A DNA stretch of 42,496 nt from Bacillota bacterium (GTDB lineage Bacteria; Bacillota; Clostridia; Christensenellales; Pumilibacteraceae). The notes beneath the pieces were generated by a model. That model had not been told where the DNA came from and made no database searches. It saw only the letters and a program-made list of their open reading frames with translations. Positions within the stretch are counted from its first letter, which is position 1; each line of letters starts with the position of its first letter. This document shows positions 39,466-42,496 of the stretch, one piece after another. Made by a program: the position numbers and the translations under genes. The stretch spans positions 1-42,496 of the forward strand of contig WRDI01000004.1 in the NCBI GenBank assembly GCA_009783515.1, given 5' to 3'.

Positions 39466-40527
39466 ATGAAATACCCCGTTTTAATAACAAACCGCGCCAA
39501 ACTGGCAAACAACATCAAAATAATCCAAAAGCTTTGCGCCGATAACGGCGTGTCTTTCTGCGCCGTGACCAAGGTTTTTTGCGCCGCGCCCAAGATTACG
39601 CGGGTTTACTATGACGCGGGGGTGAGGGAGTTTGCCGACACAAGAATCGCAAACTTAAAAAAAATCAACTACCAGGGCGTGACAAGGTGGCTGCTGCGCC
39701 TGCCTATGCTGTGCGAGGTCGAGACGGCGGTCAAATACAGCGACGTCAGTCTTAACTCCGAAATTGCAACCGTCAAAGCCCTAAATAAAGCTGCGATAAA
39801 ACTCGGCAAAACGCACAAGGTGATTTTGATGGTGGACGTGGGCGATTTGCGCGAGGGCGTGCTGCCCCGCGACGCGCTTGCCGTCGCGGGCGAAATCTTA
39901 AAGTTTCCGAACATTGAATTATACGGCTTGGGCGTAAACTACAACTGCTTTGGCGGCGTTATTCCCACGCACGAGAGCATGAGCATTGTGACAAACCTCG
40001 CCTATGAAATAAAAAACAAATACGGCGCAAATATCAAGGTTATTTCGGGCGGGAACTCGGGCTCTATGCACTTTTTGACCGCCCGCACCATGCCCAAAGA
40101 AGTTAATTATCTGCGTATCGGAGAGGTAATCCTTTTGGGGCGCGAAACGTCGTACCAGCAGCACATTGACGGATTGCACGAAGATGTTTTCCGTTTGCAC
40201 GCGCAGATAATCGAACTCAAAAAAAAGCCCTCCGTCCCCGTGGGTGAGCTGGGGCTTAACGCTTTCGGCGAAAAGCCGGTCTTTGTCGACAGGGGGGACA
40301 TTCTGCGCGCCGTTATCGCCGTCGGCCGCCAGGATGTGGACATGAACAAAATCGCGCCGCTCGATCACAAAGCCGAGATATTGGGCCAGTCCAGCGACCA
40401 CACGATTGTCGACGTTACTCATAGTGACACAAAATACAAAGTCGGCGATATTTTGAGTTTTTCCGTGTCTTATGGGTCTTTGCTGTCCCTTTCGACCTCA
40501 AAATACGTCCGCAAGGTTTATGAATGA
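39466..40527 (+). CDS. orr: Ornithine racemase (PLP, alanine racemase fold)
   Basis: 353 aa. Converts L-ornithine to D-ornithine, the first step of the oxidative branch. The fold type III barrel starts YPVLITNRAKLANNIKII, with PLP Lys36 in FCAVTKVFC. VDVGDLREGV, GVNYNCFGG, SGGNSGSM and YLRIGEVILLGRETSY are the Orr/YhfX-type blocks. The start has AAGGAG. Heptamer-like GAAAGCC repeats follow its stop codon. Confidence 0.93.
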   Translation: MKYPVLITNRAKLANNIKIIQKLCADNGVSFCAVTKVFCAAPKITRVYYDAGVREFADTRIANLKKINYQGVTRWLLRLPMLCEVETAVKYSDVSLNSEIATVKALNKAAIKLGKTHKVILMVDVGDLREGVLPRDALAVAGEILKFPNIELYGLGVNYNCFGGVIPTHESMSIVTNLAYEIKNKYGANIKVISGGNSGSMHFLTARTMPKEVNYLRIGEVILLGRETSYQQHIDGLHEDVFRLHAQIIELKKKPSVPVGELGLNAFGEKPVFVDRGDILRAVIAVGRQDVDMNKIAPLDHKAEILGQSSDHTIVDVTHSDTKYKVGDILSFSVSYGSLLSLSTSKYVRKVYE

Positions 40528-40552
40528 CCGAAAGCCGAAAGCCGAAAGTTGA
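40528..40552. repeat. Short heptamer array after orr
   Basis: GAAAGCC, GAAAGCC, GAAAGTT directly follow the stop codon with period 7. There is no core or right arm, so it may be an embryonic or relic copy. Confidence 0.5.
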
Positions 40553-40681
40553 AAAAATTTTTTACGGCCCTCAAAACGGATAGACAAAAAGTTAAAATTA
40601 GTATATAATAATTGACGCGGCGACATTTAAGTCGTTCTTTATACCTAACAACGTGAATAATTTTTTATAGTGGAGGTTTTT

Positions 40682-41023
40682 ATGCTCGAACAATACGGTA
40701 TCAATGTGGCGACGGGCACCGCCAGGTTTAGCGGTAACACCGCGCTTTATCACAAGTATCTCAAAAGGTTTCCCGAAGACGAAAATTTTAACAAACTGAC
40801 GGCGGCGCTTGAGACGAGCGACGCGGAGGCCGCCTATCACGCCGCCCACACTATCAAAGGCGTTGCGGGAAATTTGTCGGTGGATTCGGTGTTCGAAGCC
40901 AGCCTGCCGCTTAACGAGGCGCTTAAGGCGGGCGACATAGCGCGGGGCAGGGAGCTTTACATAGAATTTAAGGCGCTTTACGACAGGGCGTGCGAGGGGA
41001 TAAAAAAATTTTTCGGGATGTAA
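40682..41023 (+). CDS. HPt (histidine phosphotransfer) domain protein
   Basis: 113 aa single-domain phosphotransfer protein. The four-helix HPt signature is AAYHAAHTIKGVAGNLSV, with the phospho-accepting His56. It presumably relays phosphate between a hybrid histidine kinase and the receiver domains encoded next door. The ATG at 40682 has GGAGG; a GTG at 40670 overlaps that site and is rejected. Confidence 0.88.
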   Translation: MLEQYGINVATGTARFSGNTALYHKYLKRFPEDENFNKLTAALETSDAEAAYHAAHTIKGVAGNLSVDSVFEASLPLNEALKAGDIARGRELYIEFKALYDRACEGIKKFFGM

Positions 41024-41254
41024 CGTGGAAGATTATACAAGGCGTGGTGCTGGTTGCGTTTGCCTTACTCCTGGTTTAAGTTTAAATACAGCGTCGCTCG
41101 TCGCAAGGCAACTGTTGCCCGCTTGACCTATTATCCAATCTTTCACAGATACGGAACTTGAACGCGTAACGTGAATTGGTTGTCGTGGGGCGCGGCAAAC
41201 TACAACGTGGCGGGGTGTTTGCGCTATGGTCAGTATTTGCGGAGGAAAACAAAC
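41024..41254. other. Spacer between HPt and response regulator genes
   Basis: No gene is called. One frame (about 41028-41160) reads GRLYKAWCWLRLPYSWFKFKY and on for about 44 codons without a start codon, possibly a gene fragment. No promoter is evident. Confidence 0.3.
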
Positions 41255-42496
41255 GTGGCGGAAAATATCAAAAGAAAAATGCTTGTCGTAGACGACGAGG
41301 AAGTCAACAGGGCGGTTATCGGAGCTATTTTCGAGGACCTTTTTGACGTTACGGAGGCATCCAGCGGCGAAGAAGCGATAAAAATTGTCGAAGGAACGGA
41401 GGATATTTCGATATTGCTTTTGGATATAGTCATGCCCGGCCTTTCCGGCTATGACGTTTTGTCGTTTTTAAAAAAGGGCGGATACCTGCAAAAGTTTCCT
41501 ACGGTGGTCATCTCCAGTCTTGACGATGTGCAATCCCGCGGCAAGCTGTACGACTTGGGCGCGTCGGACATAATCACCAAGCCCTTTGTTCCGGACGTGG
41601 TAAGCCAGCGCGTGGGTAGCGTCTTGGATTTTTTTTCAAAACGCTTCAGTGATACAGACGAACGCCGCGGGCTTTTAATCGCCGACGATATGGAGATGAA
41701 TCGCGCCGTAATATCCGAAATTTTCTACAAAGATTATGAAATTTTTGAGGCGAAAGACGGGCAGGAAGCGATGGATATGTTGGAGCAGAACGGGGACAAG
41801 CTTGCCGCCGTGATATTGGACGTTATCATGCCGCGCAAGACCGGTTTTGACGTTATCGAGTTTATGCGGGATAAAAATTATCTCGAAAATGTCCCTGTGG
41901 TGTTTATCACTGCCATGGAAAAGCCCGAAAACGAGCTACGGATTTGGAATTTGGGCGCGTCTGACGTCATAAGTAAGCCGTTTTTGCCGCACATCGTCAA
42001 AAAGCGGGTCGAAAACGTAGTCAGCCTTTACCGCCAAAAACGCAAAATGTCGCAAATGTTGGAATACCTGGAGCGTAAGCAGGATTTTTTTAACAACGAA
42101 TTAGTGGACGTTTTAAGCTCGATTATCGAATATCGAAGCTTAGAGTCGGGAAAGCACATTCAGCGTATCCGCCAGTTCAGCAGGATTTTACTCACCGAGC
42201 TTGTCAAGCAGTCTCCCGACTTCTTTTTGGACAACGAGACTATATTGACCATCGCCGACGCCACCGCCATGCACGACATCGGCAAAATAAGCATTCCCGA
42301 CACGGTTTTGAGCAAACCCGGGCGGCTCACTAAGGAAGAATTTGAGGTAATTAAGCAACACCCTGCCGTGGGCAGTCAGATACTCAGCCGTCTGTTGGGT
42401 AGCGATATGAACGAGTATATGCGCTACGCCTACGACGTTTGCCGCTACCATCACGAGCGTTGGGACGGCAAGGGCTATCCCGATGGCCTTATGGGC
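41255..42496 (+). CDS. Response regulator: two REC domains plus HD-GYP (partial at window end)
   Basis: At least 414 aa, open at the right edge. REC1 (about 9-125) has VVDDEEVN, phospho-acceptor Asp57 in LLLDIVMPGLSGYD, and ITKPF. REC2 (about 142-260) has IADDMEMN, Asp189 in VILDVIMPRKTGFD, and ISKPF. A short helical linker (SQMLEYLERKQDFFNNEL) leads to an HD-GYP domain with MHDIGK (His340-Asp341) and HHERWDGKGYPDGL (GYP at 407-409). HD-GYP domains hydrolyse cyclic di-GMP, so phosphorelay input probably controls c-di-GMP turnover. The start is GTG with GGAGGA upstream. The neighbouring HPt gene is a likely phosphate source. Confidence 0.9.
   Translation, partial: MAENIKRKMLVVDDEEVNRAVIGAIFEDLFDVTEASSGEEAIKIVEGTEDISILLLDIVMPGLSGYDVLSFLKKGGYLQKFPTVVISSLDDVQSRGKLYDLGASDIITKPFVPDVVSQRVGSVLDFFSKRFSDTDERRGLLIADDMEMNRAVISEIFYKDYEIFEAKDGQEAMDMLEQNGDKLAAVILDVIMPRKTGFDVIEFMRDKNYLENVPVVFITAMEKPENELRIWNLGASDVISKPFLPHIVKKRVENVVSLYRQKRKMSQMLEYLERKQDFFNNELVDVLSSIIEYRSLESGKHIQRIRQFSRILLTELVKQSPDFFLDNETILTIADATAMHDIGKISIPDTVLSKPGRLTKEEFEVIKQHPAVGSQILSRLLGSDMNEYMRYAYDVCRYHHERWDGKGYPDGLMG

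Overview
This window looks like a chromosomal segment of an anaerobic, low-to-mid GC Bacillota, probably class Clostridia and probably an uncultured lineage. The evidence is a complete ornithine-fermentation gene set (orr, oraS, oraE, ord, ortA, ortB), a CwlD-type amidase, a long-form PurL, strong AGGAGG-type ribosome binding sites, and mostly short gene spacing. The taxonomic placement is inference from gene content only. No rRNA, tRNA or CRISPR array was seen.

Layout. 1-8.3 kb: de novo purine genes purN, purH, purD, a small lipoprotein gene and purL, all on +. 8.7-10.0 kb: an eight-helix membrane protein. 10.2-12.5 kb: on the - strand, a hicA-hicB toxin-antitoxin pair, an anchored protein of probable beta-propeller type and a small Cys-rich protein. 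12.5-13.6 kb: three small HTH regulators on +, with clear palindromic operators, divergent promoters, leaderless-looking starts and a duplicated scrap of the murG 3' end. 13.6-14.7 kb: murG (-), carrying repeat DNA inside its reading frame. 15.1-20.6 kb: a ParE/ParC-like topoisomerase pair, separated by a small inverted-repeat element and an AT-rich proteasome-like gene. 20.8-23.8 kb: a broken lipoprotein gene, an M1-type metallopeptidase lipoprotein, three perfect DnaA boxes and a CwlD-like amidase. 24.0-30.1 kb (-): ortA, ortB, a PH-like membrane protein, a broken REP-associated transposase riddled with REP palindromes, oraS and oraE. 30.1-31.0 kb: gene-poor. 31.0-36.3 kb: lemA, a DUF2207 protein, a shikimate-kinase-like gene, and an NAD synthetase (-) whose glutaminase half looks dead. 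36.5-40.5 kb (+): ord, a small ORF, a GlmL/MutL-family reactivase and orr. 40.7 kb to the end: an HPt protein and a double-REC HD-GYP response regulator that runs off the window.

Together orr, oraSE, ord and ortAB form the oxidative branch of ornithine fermentation: L-ornithine to D-ornithine, to 2,4-diaminopentanoate, to 2-amino-4-oxopentanoate, to alanine plus acetyl-CoA. The GlmL-like ATPase is a plausible partner for the cobalamin-dependent mutase.

The most unusual feature is the density and variety of short repeats. The main family consists of foldback elements built from arms of about 7-nt units around a core bounded by GGTT/GGTC and AACC/GACC. The heptamer differs from locus to locus, but the two arms of each full copy are complementary, and the elements usually start right after a stop codon. 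Others are REP palindromes (four in frame inside their own transposase gene, one inside murG), a repeat beginning AACCACCCCGCCCC (3 copies, each upstream of a gene), a CCCCGAG...CTCGGGG hairpin (3 copies, two directly before ribosome binding sites of ornithine-pathway genes), and GTCATCCTGAG repeats. The HTH / Cys-rich module next to murG is the best candidate for an undescribed small regulatory system.
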